64,000 nucleotides of DNA from Campylobacterota bacterium. Its GTDB lineage: Bacteria > Campylobacterota > Campylobacteria > Campylobacterales > Arcobacteraceae. Location: contig QMKX01000003.1 of assembly GCA_003643835.1 (NCBI GenBank), positions 1-64,000 on the forward strand, written 5' to 3'. The notes under the pieces are model-generated. The model did no database searches. It had not been told where the DNA came from and saw only the letters and a program-made list of their open reading frames with translations. The position numbers and the translations under genes are program-made. Below are positions 46,250 through 55,365 of this stretch, one piece after another (the first letter of the stretch is position 1; every line of letters starts with the position of its first letter).

Positions 46250-46322
46250 TATTATAAAAAGTGTATAAAAAGCAAACAATTATGACAATTGATAACAAAT
46301 ATGCAAATAAAGGTAAATATCT

Positions 46323-46724
46323 ATGAATATACGAATATATTATGAAGATACTGATATGGGTGGGGTTGTATATCATACAAACTATATAAAATATTGCGAA
46401 AGAGCGAGAAGTGAAGTGTTTCTGTCTCATGGTGTATCACCACACCATAATAGCGGATTTTTTGTAGTGAAAAATCTATCGGCAAACTATATAAAACCAG
46501 CTAAATTTGGTGATATTATCAATGTCCAAACAAAAATCAAGAGACTTAAAAAAGTCTCGATTGAGTTATCACAGACAATCACAAACAATTATAATGTTAA
46601 GATGTTTACTCTTGAGACATTGTTGGTTTTTGTTAAAAATAGCAAACCAATAAGCATGCCAGCCGAGTTTGTAGATATTTTAAATACAAATTTAGAGCCT
46701 ATTGTTGACACAATTTTATCTTAA
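46323..46724 (+). CDS. ybgC: YbgC/FadM-type acyl-CoA thioesterase
   Basis: The 133-residue hot-dog-fold protein begins IRIYYEDTDMGGVVYHTNYIKYCERARSE, cited by its motif YYEDTDMGGVVYH with the catalytic Asp. Members hydrolyse short acyl-CoA or acyl-ACP thioesters. In many bacteria ybgC belongs to the tol-pal cluster; no tol gene is here, but a TolC-like gene follows. Its start is preceded by AAAGGTAAAT. Confidence 0.9.
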   Translation: MNIRIYYEDTDMGGVVYHTNYIKYCERARSEVFLSHGVSPHHNSGFFVVKNLSANYIKPAKFGDIINVQTKIKRLKKVSIELSQTITNNYNVKMFTLETLLVFVKNSKPISMPAEFVDILNTNLEPIVDTILS

Positions 46725-46735
46725 TATGATACAAT
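46705..46735 (+). promoter_or_regulatory. Putative promoter of the TolC-like gene
   Basis: TTGACA (46705-46710) and TACAAT (46730-46735), 19 bases apart, the -10 preceded by TGA. The -35 lies inside the end of ybgC. The next start is ATG 46756 after AAAAAAGG. Confidence 0.45.
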
Positions 46736-46755
46736 AATAAAAAAGGTTCATATTT

Positions 46756-47898
46756 ATGATTAAAATTTTTATTTTTATTTGCTTGGTAATTTTTTCGTAT
46801 GCCAATGACAGTATTTTGCTCGAAGAGAGGCTCAAAGATCTTGAATATGATTATGACAAAATAGAACAAGACAGCACAAAAGAGAGTTTAAGCTGGATAA
46901 ATCCAGTTCGCTTAAGTTATGTCAAAAATGAAAATGAATACACAGAAAATGAATTTATCAGTGTGTCAATTGACCAGCCAGTGTTTAAGTTTGGCGGTAT
47001 TTATAATGCCATAAAATATGCTAGCGTGAACGAAAAATACAAAAAACTTAACCATAAAATACAAAAAATTATGATGATAAAAGATGCTTATAAAACATTG
47101 ATAAATCTAAAAACTATAGACATAAATCTCAAAAAGCAAGCTTTGTTAATACAAAACAAAAAAATAATAGTGCAACAAATCAAACAAGAGTTTCAAAGTG
47201 GATTAAGCAGTATCGAGCGACTTAACAATGAAGCTATGGAACTGAATAAGTTGCAAATAGGTAGAATTGATTTAAAATCTACAAGAGACCAATTGCTTGA
47301 TAGTTTCAAAGACATTTCAACCCAAGATTATAAAATATTTGCTTTGCCAAAATTAGAACTAAAAACAAAAGAATTAAAACTAAAAGATAATTTGTATATA
47401 AAAAGGTCATATGAACAGCAAGAAAAGTTAAGATACTATAAAAATTTGACAATCACAAAATACCTTCCAACAGTAAGCTTAACATATGATTATCAAGACG
47501 ATAAAATAAATGACAGGCAAACAAATACAAGAGGCTTCAAAGTTACTATGCCACTTAATATCACATTTTGGGCAGATACACAAAGTGCAAAATTGTCTTA
47601 TATGAGAGCAAGAACAGCAGATAAACTCGAACAAAAAAAACAACAAAGATATCAAAAAAGAATGATAAATAAAATCAAACTGCTTGATGAAAAGATAGAA
47701 ACACAAAAGGTGAATTTTAAGTTTTTTGAAAAACTTTATAAAGATATAAAAGCACAAAGAGATGCTGGTTTTAAATCAACAGACGATGTGACAATACTTG
47801 AAAACTCAACAAAAGCAGAGCAGCTTAGTTTAGAGGTTTTTGAGTTGGAAAAACAAGTAGATCTTTTAGAGCTTTATGCTACTTATGAACTTCTCTAA
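46756..47898 (+). CDS. Outer-membrane efflux protein, TolC-like
   Basis: The 380-residue protein has a signal peptide (MIKIFIFICLVIFSYA), long alpha-helical coiled-coil stretches rich in Lys/Glu/Gln (about 70-190 and 270-370), and short beta segments including SISVDQPVFKFGG-like and TRGFKVTMPLNITFW. This is the arrangement of TolC family outer-membrane channels, though shorter than the typical 420-480. No inner-membrane pump or adaptor gene is adjacent, so its partner is unknown. Its end overlaps the methyltransferase start. Confidence 0.75.
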   Translation: MIKIFIFICLVIFSYANDSILLEERLKDLEYDYDKIEQDSTKESLSWINPVRLSYVKNENEYTENEFISVSIDQPVFKFGGIYNAIKYASVNEKYKKLNHKIQKIMMIKDAYKTLINLKTIDINLKKQALLIQNKKIIVQQIKQEFQSGLSSIERLNNEAMELNKLQIGRIDLKSTRDQLLDSFKDISTQDYKIFALPKLELKTKELKLKDNLYIKRSYEQQEKLRYYKNLTITKYLPTVSLTYDYQDDKINDRQTNTRGFKVTMPLNITFWADTQSAKLSYMRARTADKLEQKKQQRYQKRMINKIKLLDEKIETQKVNFKFFEKLYKDIKAQRDAGFKSTDDVTILENSTKAEQLSLEVFELEKQVDLLELYATYELL

Positions 47899-48904
47899 AT
47901 ATATAGAAAGTTGGCTTTTTGATAAAGATGGTTACTATTGTAACTATAAAGATATAGGCAAGGAAGGTGACTTTTGGACAGCAGTTAGTGCCTCAATGTT
48001 TTTTGGTGGCACGGTAGCAAAAAAAATAATCGATACCATAGAGCAAAATATTTTACCAAAAGATACAACAATAGTAGAAATAGGAGCTCATGCGGGCTAT
48101 CTTATGGCTGACATCATACAGTTTATATATACACTAAAGCCAAAATTGTTAGAAAGCTTGAAGTTTGTTATAGTAGAACAAAACAAAGCTATGCTTAAAA
48201 AACAAAAAGAGTATATAAATAAGTGTTTTGGCGATAAGTTAAATATAAAATTTGTTGCAAATATAAAAGATATAAAACTCCCAAGTGCTTTTATAGTGGC
48301 AAATGAGCTATTTGATACATTTATTTGTGAATTGGTTTGGACAAACAAACAAAACAAACTACAAAAAGCAGTTGCAAAAAATCACACAATAAAGTTTGTA
48401 GATTTTGACAAAGAGGATAAATATATTAAAGAAATTTGTGATAAATACAATATAACTAAAGGCGAGGTCTCTTTAGGATTTGAGGATTTTGCCAAAACAC
48501 TTACTAGAAGTTTTGGCAAATTTGAGTTTATCACATTTGATTATGGCGAATATTATCATAGGCAAGATTTTTCTTGTAGAATATATAAACAACATAAAGT
48601 TTATGCTATATTTGAAGAGGGGTTAGACATACAAAAGTTTTATAAGAATAGTGATATTACTTATGATGTTCACTTCAAGCACCTCATAGATAGTTTCAAA
48701 AGTAATGATATACAAAAAATAGCATATAAATCGTTATTGAAAGCTATGGTGGAGTTTGGTATGATTGAACTTCTTGAGATTTTGAAAAATAAAACAGATG
48801 AAAATACATACGCAAAACATATTAATCAAGTTAAACCAATACTTGACCCAGCACAAATGGGTGAAAGATTTAAAATGGCGCATTTTAGGTTTAGTTCTAA
48901 ATGA
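47885..48904 (+). CDS. SAM-dependent methyltransferase of the NDUFAF7/MidA type (COG1565)
   Basis: The 339-residue protein (start ATG 47885; ATG 47876 is an alternative) has a Rossmann motif TIVEIGAHAGYLMADI and FIVANELFDTFI, then FITFDYGEYY and GLDIQKFYKNSDITYDVHF. This matches SAM methyltransferases of COG1565, whose mitochondrial member methylates a complex I subunit arginine. The bacterial substrate is unproved. It overlaps the TolC-like gene by 14 bases. Confidence 0.82.
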   Translation: MNFSKYIESWLFDKDGYYCNYKDIGKEGDFWTAVSASMFFGGTVAKKIIDTIEQNILPKDTTIVEIGAHAGYLMADIIQFIYTLKPKLLESLKFVIVEQNKAMLKKQKEYINKCFGDKLNIKFVANIKDIKLPSAFIVANELFDTFICELVWTNKQNKLQKAVAKNHTIKFVDFDKEDKYIKEICDKYNITKGEVSLGFEDFAKTLTRSFGKFEFITFDYGEYYHRQDFSCRIYKQHKVYAIFEEGLDIQKFYKNSDITYDVHFKHLIDSFKSNDIQKIAYKSLLKAMVEFGMIELLEILKNKTDENTYAKHINQVKPILDPAQMGERFKMAHFRFSSK

Positions 48905-48930
48905 TTTGAGTTAAATTCAACTAATTTAGA

Positions 48931-48936
48931 TATAAT
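48931..48936 (+). promoter_or_regulatory. Putative -10 box of the rplY-pth-lptG operon
   Basis: TATAAT, 28 bases before the rplY GTG, with AAAAGGAC between. No -35 was recognised. Confidence 0.5.
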
Positions 48937-48964
48937 ATGATTTATATCAAGAAAAGGACAAAAA

Positions 48965-49501
48965 GTGTTAGAAGGAATAGTTAGAGATAGTATTGTAAAA
49001 CAAGCTACAAAACAGTTTAGACGAGATGGTTATCTAATTGCAAATATTTATGGCAAAGATTTGCCAAACATCAATGGAGCATTTAAGACAAATGATTTTA
49101 TAAGATTTATGAAAAATAAAAAAGAGTTAGCATTTGATATTAAAGTAGGAGATGAAACAAAAAAAGTAGTCGTGCAAGAGTATCAAAAACATCCAGTCAG
49201 AGGTGATTTATTGCATGTTGATATGATGATAGTCCAAGATGACGTCAAAGCATTTTTTCAAGTGCCAGTTACAGTTCAGGGCACACCAAAAGGTCTTAAA
49301 AACAAAGGCATATTTGTGTTCCACAGAAAGAGAGTTAAAGTCAAGGCTTTATATAAAGATCTGCCAAAGTCATTTCATATAATGATAGATGATTTGGATA
49401 CAGGCAACAATGTATTGATAAGAGACCTTGATATCCCAGAAAATATATCTTGCTTTTTGGACGATAGAGTTCCAGTTGTGGGTGTGATAAAGGCAAAATA
49501 G
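48965..49501 (+). CDS. rplY: 50S ribosomal protein L25/CTC
   Basis: L25 binds 5S rRNA. The 178-residue protein is the long CTC form: N-terminal L25 domain with IANIYGKDLPNINGAF and KHPVRGDLLHVDMM, and a C-terminal TL5-type domain (VTVQGTPKGLKNKGIF, LIRDLDIPENISC). The start is GTG 48965 after AAAAGGAC. The last base is shared with the pth GTG. Confidence 0.96.
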   Translation: MLEGIVRDSIVKQATKQFRRDGYLIANIYGKDLPNINGAFKTNDFIRFMKNKKELAFDIKVGDETKKVVVQEYQKHPVRGDLLHVDMMIVQDDVKAFFQVPVTVQGTPKGLKNKGIFVFHRKRVKVKALYKDLPKSFHIMIDDLDTGNNVLIRDLDIPENISCFLDDRVPVVGVIKAK

Positions 49502-50064
49502 TGTATCTTGTAGCAGGACTTGGAAATCCTGGGCTGTTGTCAAAATACAATCGCCACAATGTAGGCTTTTTGATGATAGACAAAATCATCAAAAATAGCC
49601 AAACTATAGCCAAATTTCAAGACAAGTTCCGGTCAAAATTTCTAAAAAATGAAAGCATACTATATATTAAACCTCAAACATATATGAACTTAAGTGGCCA
49701 AGCGATATATGTTATAAAAAATTATTATAAAATAAAACTTGAAGATATAGTAGTCATACATGATGATATTGATCTACCTTTTGGTGCAATTAAGCTTAAA
49801 ACTGGGGGCAGTAGTGGTGGGCACAACGGACTAAAAAGTATTGATGATTGTGTTGGAAATAATTACACAAGAGTGCGTATAGGAGTAGGCGAAAACGAAA
49901 GAGATCAAGATAGCTCAACATTTGTTTTGTCAAATTTTACAAACAAACAAATAGAGCAGTTAGATGACATAGCCATACATATAAAAGAGTGCATAGACGC
50001 TTGGCTAAAAACAGATGATATAAATAAAATAAAATCCATATATACAAAAAAGGCTACACTATGA
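49501..50064 (+). CDS. pth: Peptidyl-tRNA hydrolase
   Basis: Pth frees tRNA from dropped peptides. The 187-residue product has GLGNPGLLSKYNRHNVGF with the catalytic His, KPQTYMNLSGQ, and HDDIDLPFGAIKLK followed by GGSSGGHNGLKSI, all family signatures. rplY-pth pairing is widespread. It overlaps lptG by 4 bases. Confidence 0.97.
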   Translation: MYLVAGLGNPGLLSKYNRHNVGFLMIDKIIKNSQTIAKFQDKFRSKFLKNESILYIKPQTYMNLSGQAIYVIKNYYKIKLEDIVVIHDDIDLPFGAIKLKTGGSSGGHNGLKSIDDCVGNNYTRVRIGVGENERDQDSSTFVLSNFTNKQIEQLDDIAIHIKECIDAWLKTDDINKIKSIYTKKATL

Positions 50065-51116
50065 GTTTGGCATTTAAGTATATAGGGTTAAAATATCTCA
50101 AATCTTTTTTGATAGTATTTTTAAGTTTGTTGATATTTTTTGTCAGTATGGATATCATGGCAGTATTTAACAAGCTGCCATCTTCGGCTGGTTTGAAGCT
50201 GTTGTATATCTTGAATAGTGCTCATTTTCAAGCTACAATTATAGTTCCGCTTGCTATTTTGTTTGGGTTTGTGTTATTTGTGTTAAATCTTATTAAGAAT
50301 AATATTTTTACTGCTATTTATTCGGTTGGGTTGTCAAAAATAGATCTTATGAAACCTGTATTTTTTATAGCTTTTGCCATAACATCGCTTATGCTTGTCA
50401 CACAGAGCACCCAATTGGCATATGCCGAAGATGTAAAAAAAAGAATACTCAAAGGAACCTATTTTGATACTCAAAAAGATAATATTTTTTTAAAATACGA
50501 TGACTTTTTTGTATATTTTGGGAAACTATACCCGCTTCAAAAAAAAGCAACAAATATAAAAATATTTAAAATAATTGAAAATAAGCTTATATATGAAATA
50601 GAAGCTAATACCGCAACATATGAAAACAATGCTTGGATACTTAAAGATGTAAAAACAATCATACAAGATAAAGAAAACGGCTTAAAAATAATAAAAAACA
50701 AAAGCAAAACTATATTAGAAGGTTTTAAGCCAAAAATTATGGATAAGGTGTATGAAGTAAAAAATAGATACTCAATAATAGATGCTATAGATACATACAG
50801 CCTATTAAGAACGCAAAATATAGATACAAATGCCATAAGAGCGTCATTTTATTGGAGTGCAATTTTGCCATTTTTTGTATTGTGTGGCATCGTGCTTATA
50901 TTCAGCTATATTTCAACAAATGCAAGATTTTTTGACAAAAATTTATTTGTATTGAGTTCATTGGGATTTTCTATATTCTTATGGGGTGTGTTGTTCTTTC
51001 TCTACAAGTTATCAAGCAGCAATAAAATTTTGCCTGAGTTGTCTTTGTTGTTGCCTTTTATATTGTTAAATGTTATAACGATTTGGATATATAACAACAA
51101 AAAAGGTAACTTATGA
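50061..51116 (+). CDS. lptG: LPS export permease LptG/LptF (YjgP/YjgQ family)
   Basis: The 351-residue protein has about six helices arranged as three, then a large periplasmic domain (about 105-255), then three, as in LptF/LptG. These permeases, with LptB and LptC, move LPS out of the inner membrane. MDIMAVFNKLPSSAGLKLLYIL at helix 1-2 is typical, cited by its start MDIMAVFNKLPS. Only one gene of the pair is here; whether this is F or G is not certain. It is coupled to pth and the Nudix gene by 4-base overlaps. Confidence 0.88.
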   Translation: MSLAFKYIGLKYLKSFLIVFLSLLIFFVSMDIMAVFNKLPSSAGLKLLYILNSAHFQATIIVPLAILFGFVLFVLNLIKNNIFTAIYSVGLSKIDLMKPVFFIAFAITSLMLVTQSTQLAYAEDVKKRILKGTYFDTQKDNIFLKYDDFFVYFGKLYPLQKKATNIKIFKIIENKLIYEIEANTATYENNAWILKDVKTIIQDKENGLKIIKNKSKTILEGFKPKIMDKVYEVKNRYSIIDAIDTYSLLRTQNIDTNAIRASFYWSAILPFFVLCGIVLIFSYISTNARFFDKNLFVLSSLGFSIFLWGVLFFLYKLSSSNKILPELSLLLPFILLNVITIWIYNNKKGNL

Positions 51117-51529
51117 TTGAAAGTTTCGGTATTACTATATTGAATATATACAACAACAAGGCTCATATTTTGTTGTGTAAGTCTGCTAAATCAAGAATAA
51201 AATGGGGTTTTGTGAAAGGAAAAACGAAAAAACAAGAGATACCAAAGCAAACTGCAATACGTGAATTTAAAGAAGAAACAGGTATAGTTATAGAGTATGA
51301 AAAGCTTGTTGATATATTTTTTTATACAAGCGAAAGTATAAATATCGGTATATATCTTGTGCATAAAGCTGACATAAAAAATATAGATAGGTATTTTAAT
51401 ATAGAAAAATTAAAGTCAAAATTTACAGATACTGAAAATAGTGAGGTTAGGTTTTTTGATATAGACAACTTGCCACCAATAAAAAACAAACAAATAGATA
51501 TAATAAACCAAATAAGGAGTGCCATATGA
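51113..51529 (+). CDS. Nudix hydrolase
   Basis: The 138-residue protein carries the full Nudix box, beginning KGKTKKQEIPKQTA and continuing IREFKEETGI, with the metal-binding Glu residues in place. Nudix enzymes cleave nucleoside diphosphates linked to other groups. The exact substrate (oxidised nucleotide, RNA 5' end, dinucleoside polyphosphate) is not known. It overlaps both neighbours by 4 bases. Confidence 0.87.
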   Translation: MIESFGITILNIYNNKAHILLCKSAKSRIKWGFVKGKTKKQEIPKQTAIREFKEETGIVIEYEKLVDIFFYTSESINIGIYLVHKADIKNIDRYFNIEKLKSKFTDTENSEVRFFDIDNLPPIKNKQIDIINQIRSAI

Positions 51530-52560
51530 GTTCAACAAAAAGAGTGCAAGAAGCAATACAAGAGATAAAAAAAGGCAATATGATAATAATGTTAGATGAT
51601 GAAAATAGAGAAAATGAGGGCGACTTAGTATATGCTGGCACATTTAGCACTGCTCAAAAGGTAAATTTTTTAGCTACACACGCAAAAGGACTCATATGCG
51701 TAACAGTCAAATCTACAACAGCAAATAGGTTAGAATTAAATCATATGGTCACACAAAACAACTCATCATACCAAACAGCCTTTACAGTATCGGTTGATTG
51801 TAAAAAAGCAACCACAGGCATAAGCGCAAAAGAACGAGATGACACTATTAAAATACTCTCAAATCCTCGAAGTAAACCAAGCGAACTTGTGAGGCCTGGG
51901 CATATATTTCCTCTCATAGCAAAAGATGGCGGTGTTCTTGAAAGAACAGGTCACACTGAAGGCTCTACAGATATATGCATGTTGTCTGGCATCAAAGAGA
52001 TAGCGGTGATATGTGAGATTATGAAAGAAGATGGAACTATGGCAAGACGCGATGATTTAGATATATTCGCTAAAAAACACAATATCAAACAACTTTATAT
52101 ATCTGATATAGTCTCATATAGACTGTCAAACGAATCACTTATAGAGCAAACAAATGAAACAAAACAGACCTTTTTTGGAATAGATGTGATCAAAAAAAGT
52201 TTCAAAGACCATCTGAGCAATAATCATGAAGTTATAATATTTGGCAAAATTGGCAAAATTGTAAATGTTAGATTTCATCCAGTGTCGTTTGATAAAGAGT
52301 TGCTTGAAGATAAACAAAAGTTTGATTATATGGCAAATAGTATTAAATATCTTCAAGCAAACACTGGGTTGTTGATATTTATGGATCATAATCAGCAAGC
52401 AAATGATATAAAAAAAGATTTTGGTTTGGGTGCTGGTATATTAAAAAAACTTAATATCACAAATATAAATTTGCTTGTAAGTCAAAAAATAGAACATATA
52501 TTTAAAGCGATTGATGGGTTTGGTATAATTATAGATAGCGAGGTTGTTGTAAAACAATAA
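51526..52560 (+). CDS. ribB: 3,4-dihydroxy-2-butanone 4-phosphate synthase with degenerate RibA-like C-domain
   Basis: The N-terminal RibB domain (residues about 5-205) makes the four-carbon unit of riboflavin from ribulose 5-phosphate; LDDENRENEGDLVYAG and RPGHIFPLIAKDGG with HTEGSTD are intact. The second half has the length and order of GTP cyclohydrolase II (for example the segment around KKDFGLGAGILKKLNI) but has none of the zinc-binding cysteines CX2GX7CXC. So it looks like a RibBA whose RibA half is inactive, as in other Campylobacterota. An independent ribA should be elsewhere. Confidence 0.9.
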   Translation: MSSTKRVQEAIQEIKKGNMIIMLDDENRENEGDLVYAGTFSTAQKVNFLATHAKGLICVTVKSTTANRLELNHMVTQNNSSYQTAFTVSVDCKKATTGISAKERDDTIKILSNPRSKPSELVRPGHIFPLIAKDGGVLERTGHTEGSTDICMLSGIKEIAVICEIMKEDGTMARRDDLDIFAKKHNIKQLYISDIVSYRLSNESLIEQTNETKQTFFGIDVIKKSFKDHLSNNHEVIIFGKIGKIVNVRFHPVSFDKELLEDKQKFDYMANSIKYLQANTGLLIFMDHNQQANDIKKDFGLGAGILKKLNITNINLLVSQKIEHIFKAIDGFGIIIDSEVVVKQ

Positions 52561-52568
52561 AACATAAA

Positions 52569-53633
52569 GTGCTTTTGTATATACATATACCTTTTTGTGA
52601 TAGTAAGTGTTATTATTGTGATTTTAATTCGTATGTAAAACTACATCATCTACACAAACAATATATTGATGTTTTACTTGATGAACTAAAACAAAAAATA
52701 CAAAAATACAAAATATCAAAATTTGACACAGTATTTATAGGCGGCGGCACTCCTAGCTGTATAGATGCAAAACTTTTTGGTCCTGTATTTAAGCTAATTC
52801 AAGGTTATATTTCAAAGCAAACAGAAATAACTATAGAAGCAAATCCTTCCACTGCTACAAAAAAATGGCTTGAATTTATGAAAAATATGGGAGTAAATAG
52901 ATTGAGTTTGGGTGTTCAAAGCTTAAGAGATGATAAGCTAAAATATTTAGGTAGAAATCATACTAAAGATATAGCCATTGACACTATAAACACAGCTAAA
53001 ATGGTTGGTTTTGAAAATATAAACTGCGATATTATTTATAATGTCAAAGGAGATACTAAAAAAAATCTAACACAAGATATTGAAGATATACTCAAATTGG
53101 ATATACAACATATAAGTTTATATAGCTTAACCATAGAAAAAGGAACAATATTTTCAAAAAAAAACGAAAAATCACAAAACAACAAAGATAAATTAGTATC
53201 AAATATAATGAAAAGTAATTTTTTTTTTCAATATGAGGTATCTGCTTGGGCAAAAAAAAAGAGTTTTATATGTAAACACAATTTGGGTTATTGGAAATAT
53301 AAACCATATTTGGGTATAGGAGCAGGGGCAGTAAGCTGTATAAAAAATGAACGGTATAAGAATAAAAAAAATATACTAAAATATTTAAATAATTCACAAA
53401 ATGTGCAAAGTTTTGAAACTTTATCAAAAGAGGAAATAATAACAGAAAAAACGTTGCTCGGATTAAGATCTATAGTTGGTTGTAGTATTGATATTTATAA
53501 TGACAAACAAAAAGATTATATATATGAGCTTATCGTTGCAAACAAATTAAAAATCAATAACAATAGAATATTTGCTATTGATTATATGATAGCAGATGAG
53601 TTAAGTTTGTATGTATTGGGAAGTTCTTTCTAA
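52569..53633 (+). CDS. hemW: Radical SAM haem chaperone HemW-like protein
   Basis: The 354-residue protein starts at GTG 52569 and opens with IHIPFCDSKCYYCDFNSY, the radical-SAM CX3CX2C cluster in its HemW form. FIGGGTPSCID and RLSLGVQSLRDDKL follow, as in HemW proteins, which were once listed as HemN-like coproporphyrinogen oxidase but act as haem chaperones. No strong ribosome site precedes the GTG. It closes the transcript begun at rplY. Confidence 0.88.
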   Translation: MLLYIHIPFCDSKCYYCDFNSYVKLHHLHKQYIDVLLDELKQKIQKYKISKFDTVFIGGGTPSCIDAKLFGPVFKLIQGYISKQTEITIEANPSTATKKWLEFMKNMGVNRLSLGVQSLRDDKLKYLGRNHTKDIAIDTINTAKMVGFENINCDIIYNVKGDTKKNLTQDIEDILKLDIQHISLYSLTIEKGTIFSKKNEKSQNNKDKLVSNIMKSNFFFQYEVSAWAKKKSFICKHNLGYWKYKPYLGIGAGAVSCIKNERYKNKKNILKYLNNSQNVQSFETLSKEEIITEKTLLGLRSIVGCSIDIYNDKQKDYIYELIVANKLKINNNRIFAIDYMIADELSLYVLGSSF

Positions 53634-53694
53634 GATAGTTAGTGCTTAAAAATAAGCCAAAAGGTCAGTTTAAGAAAGTTATGTTATAATTTTT

Positions 53695-53700
53695 AACATT
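53695..53700 (+). promoter_or_regulatory. Putative -10 box of the amino-acid ABC transporter operon
   Basis: TATAAT within TTATGTTATAATT, the same 13 bases as found before the nrdD element (61211-61223). The start codon is 51 bases downstream. Confidence 0.5.
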
Positions 53701-53751
53701 AGTTTCAACTAATTTTGATGGCGGTATGTAGAACAAACAAAAAGGAAAAAT

Positions 53752-54642
53752 ATGAAAACAAATAAGATATTATTATTATTGATAATGGTGGTTTTTGTAA
53801 TGGTGGGGTGTAATGACCAGCCAAAACAAGCACAAGCGACAAAGGTAGTCAAAGCAAGCGAGCCTGCAAAAGCAGCGAAAACTGGCGGTGATATGCTAGA
53901 TAAAGTTATCAAATCAGGCAAGCTAAATTGTGGTGTGGTGCTAGACTTTCCACCTATGGGGTATTTTGACAAAGCAAACAAACCAGCAGGGTTTGATGTG
54001 GATTATTGCAACGACTTAGCCAAAGTTTTGGGTGTAGATGCAAATGTTTTGAACTTGACATGGGGCGATAGGATACCCTCTTTGGTATCTGGCAAGACAG
54101 ATGTAGTCATAGGTTCTACTTCGGATACTTTAGAGCGAGCCAAATCTGTAGGATTTTCATATCCATACTTCGTGTTTAAGTTTCAAGTCATATCTAAAAG
54201 CGACAAAAATATAAACTCATTTGATGATCTTAAAAATGTCAAAGTAGGAGCAGCACTAGGGACTACATATGAGACAGAGTATCTAGCATATGCAGAAAAA
54301 AAGGGTTGGGGCAAAGACAATTACACAGCATTTAAAAGTGAAAACGATGCCTATCTAGGACTTCATCAAGGCAAAGTAGATGCTCTAATATCTACAAACA
54401 CAAACATAGCCACCAAACTTCAGACAGACGAGTTCAAGGATTTTGTAGCTGGTCCATTTGTGCCAAATTATGACGATGTTGTAGGATTGATAGCCAAACG
54501 AAGCGAGACTGCTTGGATAAACTATCTAAACCTGTTTTTGATACATCAGATAAGAGATGGTGGCATGAACAAAGCATACAACAAACACTTCGGTAGCGAT
54601 GCTCCACAAAGCTTGATACAGTCACTAAGAGACAACAAATAG
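53752..54642 (+). CDS. Amino-acid ABC transporter substrate-binding lipoprotein
   Basis: The 296-residue precursor has a lipoprotein signal with VMVGC as lipobox, an Ala/Lys-rich linker, and a type II periplasmic binding fold: GKLNCGVVLDFPPMGYFD, AGFDVDYCNDLAKVLG, and IGSTSDTLERAKSVGFSYPYF with the Arg that binds the amino-acid carboxylate. This is the polar amino-acid (Glu/Gln/Asp/His) family. The exact ligand is open; linkage with putA makes proline or glutamate reasonable. Start ATG 53752 follows AAAGGAAAAAT. Confidence 0.92.
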   Translation: MKTNKILLLLIMVVFVMVGCNDQPKQAQATKVVKASEPAKAAKTGGDMLDKVIKSGKLNCGVVLDFPPMGYFDKANKPAGFDVDYCNDLAKVLGVDANVLNLTWGDRIPSLVSGKTDVVIGSTSDTLERAKSVGFSYPYFVFKFQVISKSDKNINSFDDLKNVKVGAALGTTYETEYLAYAEKKGWGKDNYTAFKSENDAYLGLHQGKVDALISTNTNIATKLQTDEFKDFVAGPFVPNYDDVVGLIAKRSETAWINYLNLFLIHQIRDGGMNKAYNKHFGSDAPQSLIQSLRDNK

Positions 54643-54650
54643 ATTGATAT

Positions 54651-54678
54651 AAGCTCGTAGTATATAACTTATGAGCTT
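54651..54678 (+). promoter_or_regulatory. Intercistronic stem-loop after the binding-protein gene
   Basis: AAGCTCGTAG pairs with TTATGAGCTT (two G.U pairs) around an eight-base loop. It lies nine bases after the binding-protein stop and before the permease. Such hairpins often protect the upstream message or lower downstream expression, giving more binding protein than permease. Confidence 0.5.
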
Positions 54679-54693
54679 GATGATATATAGTTT

Positions 54694-55365
54694 ATGGGTG
54701 ATTATCAGTTTCATTGGGGCGTGGCATTTGACGCCATGCCACAACTACTTCAAGGAGCATGGACTACTATACATGTCTCCGTGCTATCTATGTTAGTAGG
54801 CATAATAATCGCTATATTTTTAAGTTTAGGCAAGATGTCAAAATCAAAAGTTCTGTATGGTATAGCAAACACATGGATAGAAATAGCTAGAAATACTCCG
54901 GCTTTGTTTCAGATATATATGGCGTATTTTGGTTTGGGTGCCTTCGGTATCCATCTTAGTCCATATTTTGCTGTGTTTTCGGCACTTGTGTTTATCAATG
55001 CTGGCTATCTCGCAGAGACATTTCGCGGTGGTTTTAACTCAATTCCACAAACACAATATAGTGCTTCCAAATCTCTGGGGTTAAAACCATATCAAGTATA
55101 TAGATATATCATATTGCCACAAATGTTTAGGCGAATTTACCACCCACTTACAAATCAGTTTGTGTGGTCTATTCTCATGAGCTCTTTGGGTATATTGGTA
55201 GGTATGAGCGAGCTTTCTGGCGAGACACAAAGACTTCAGTCGCTGTCGTTTCGGACTTTGGAGTTTTTCATAGTAGCGGCGATTTTGTATTATGTCATCA
55301 CAAAGCTAGTGCTACTAGGGTCTGATATCACTGCAAAGATATTTTTCAAAGGCGACATATCATGA
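54694..55365 (+). CDS. Amino-acid ABC transporter permease, first subunit
   Basis: The 223-residue protein has five helices and the HisM/HEQRo permease segments GAWTTIHVSVLSMLVG, EIARNTPALFQIYMAYFGLG and the EAA-type cytoplasmic loop SASKSLGLKPYQVYRYIILPQ that docks the ATPase. It forms the inner-membrane channel with the next gene. It overlaps that gene by 4 bases. Confidence 0.92.
   Translation: MGDYQFHWGVAFDAMPQLLQGAWTTIHVSVLSMLVGIIIAIFLSLGKMSKSKVLYGIANTWIEIARNTPALFQIYMAYFGLGAFGIHLSPYFAVFSALVFINAGYLAETFRGGFNSIPQTQYSASKSLGLKPYQVYRYIILPQMFRRIYHPLTNQFVWSILMSSLGILVGMSELSGETQRLQSLSFRTLEFFIVAAILYYVITKLVLLGSDITAKIFFKGDIS

Noticed and set aside
46250-46322. CAATT/AATTG dyad before ybgC
   Set aside because: Five-base arms in an AT-rich gap; expected by chance.
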